Below, one piece after another: positions 63,603 to 64,000 of a stretch of 64,000 nt of DNA. Below the pieces are notes generated by a model. That model was not told the origin of the DNA, did not search any database, and saw nothing but the letters and a program-made list of their open reading frames with translations. The translations under genes and the position numbers were made by a program. Within the stretch, counting starts at the first letter, position 1. Every line of letters starts with the position of its first letter. The stretch is from Flavobacterium sp. HJJ (lineage in GTDB: Bacteria > Bacteroidota > Bacteroidia > Flavobacteriales > Flavobacteriaceae), in the NCBI RefSeq assembly GCF_015351475.1, contig NZ_JADKPR010000009.1, positions 62,001 to 126,000 on the forward strand, written 5' to 3'.

Positions 63603-64000
63603 ATGCGAAAAATTATTTTAAGTGTGATACTTATCACAATTCTGGTATTATCCATTTTTTCAATTCATTTTCTTAGTGAATCCAAAACATTAGGAGCTCA
63701 TGTTATTGAATTAAAACTAGACACAGGAGACACAGCGTGGATGATTGTAGCAACCGCCCTCGTATTATTAATGACGCCAGGACTTGGATTCTTTTATGGA
63801 GGAATGGTTGGCAAAAAGAATGTCATCAGTACTATGCTGCAAAGCTACATGGCAATGGTCGTGGTAACAGTATTATGGGTTCTAATTGGATTTGGATTAT
63901 GCTTTGGACCGTCAATTGGAGGTATTATCGGAGATCCGTCCTCAAACTTATTATTCAATAATGTAAGCGCCAACACTGCTTGGGAATTGGCTCCGACAAT
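63603..64000 (+). CDS. amt: Second ammonium transporter, Amt family, 3' end outside the window
   Basis: The open frame from ATG 63603 runs to the window end (132 codons). It encodes MRKIILSVILITILVLSIF, nearly the same first 17 residues as the upstream Amt. A variable loop follows, then AWMIVATALVLLMTPGLGFFYGGMVGKKNVISTMLQSYMAM. The first 50 nt are almost identical to those of the upstream gene, while the region around residues 20-38 differs. It is thus a tandem paralogue. Confidence 0.92.
   Translation, partial: MRKIILSVILITILVLSIFSIHFLSESKTLGAHVIELKLDTGDTAWMIVATALVLLMTPGLGFFYGGMVGKKNVISTMLQSYMAMVVVTVLWVLIGFGLCFGPSIGGIIGDPSSNLLFNNVSANTAWELAPT

Overview
The window comes from a bacterium of the phylum Bacteroidota, almost certainly the genus Flavobacterium or a close relative. 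The evidence is AT-rich DNA, genes mostly lacking Shine-Dalgarno sequences, repeated -7 elements of the form TAnnTTTG, a CarboxypepD_reg-like/TonB outer membrane receptor, and protein sequences of clear flavobacterial type. Gene content is mostly chromosomal housekeeping and metabolism. There is no rRNA, no convincing tRNA, no CRISPR array, no prophage and no intact insertion sequence.

Layout. 1-2.4 kb: the start of a nitrate/nitrite transporter, a START/SRPBCC-type gene broken by one in-frame stop, and a divergent HxlR regulator. 2.8-4 kb: an overlapping DUF3037 / HipA-like kinase pair. 4.0-4.3 kb: nested transposon-like repeats. 4.5-14.4 kb: a GH42 beta-galactosidase, small secreted proteins, NAD(P)HX dehydratase, a U32/RlhA-type RNA-modification protein, and DJ-1, GNAT and Mpo1-like proteins. 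14.7-26.1 kb: a Crp/Fnr regulator, gcvT, an S41 protease, YebC, a cysteine synthase/CBS-type enzyme, oligopeptidase B, YbaB, threonine aldolase, and prfB with its programmed frameshift. 26.6-41 kb: a phosphorylase-like GT35 protein that appears to lack the PLP lysine, an unknown secreted protein, an acyl-CoA carboxyltransferase, an S41 lipoprotein, DoxX, MenE, a CPBP protease, ArsC, a TonB-dependent receptor and serine dehydratase. 41-49.5 kb: kup with a KdpD-like kinase and KdpE, panB with an RluA-type pseudouridine synthase, aldehyde dehydrogenase and a membrane protein. 49.6-58.3 kb: a large hybrid sensor kinase, a zinc metallopeptidase, an NAD(P)-binding protein, YifB/ComM and a Gfo/Idh/MocA oxidoreductase. 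58.4-64 kb: a repeat island, a PH-domain protein, an L-Ala-D/L-Glu epimerase with a BioF-like PLP enzyme, and two tandem ammonium transporters, the second cut by the window edge.

The genes form many short transcription units. Likely co-transcribed sets are hipA-like/DUF3037, kdpD-like/kdpE, panB/rluA-like, and epimerase/PLP enzyme (4-bp gap). Convergent pairs are usually separated by strong bidirectional hairpins.

The most unusual material is in the intergenic DNA. A 184-bp element with 12-bp perfect terminal inverted repeats (TIRs) and a 9-bp target duplication sits inside a second palindromic element. An uninterrupted copy of that second element lies 12.5 kb away, as an empty site. A third family (136 and 145 bp, TIRs of about 16 bp) has one copy that duplicated 10 bp of yet another dispersed flavobacterial motif. 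Other points worth a second look are the HipA-like/DUF3037 module, the lysine-less phosphorylase homologue, the Kup-linked KdpDE-like system, and a tiny ORF with a perfect AGGAGG upstream of the first amt gene.
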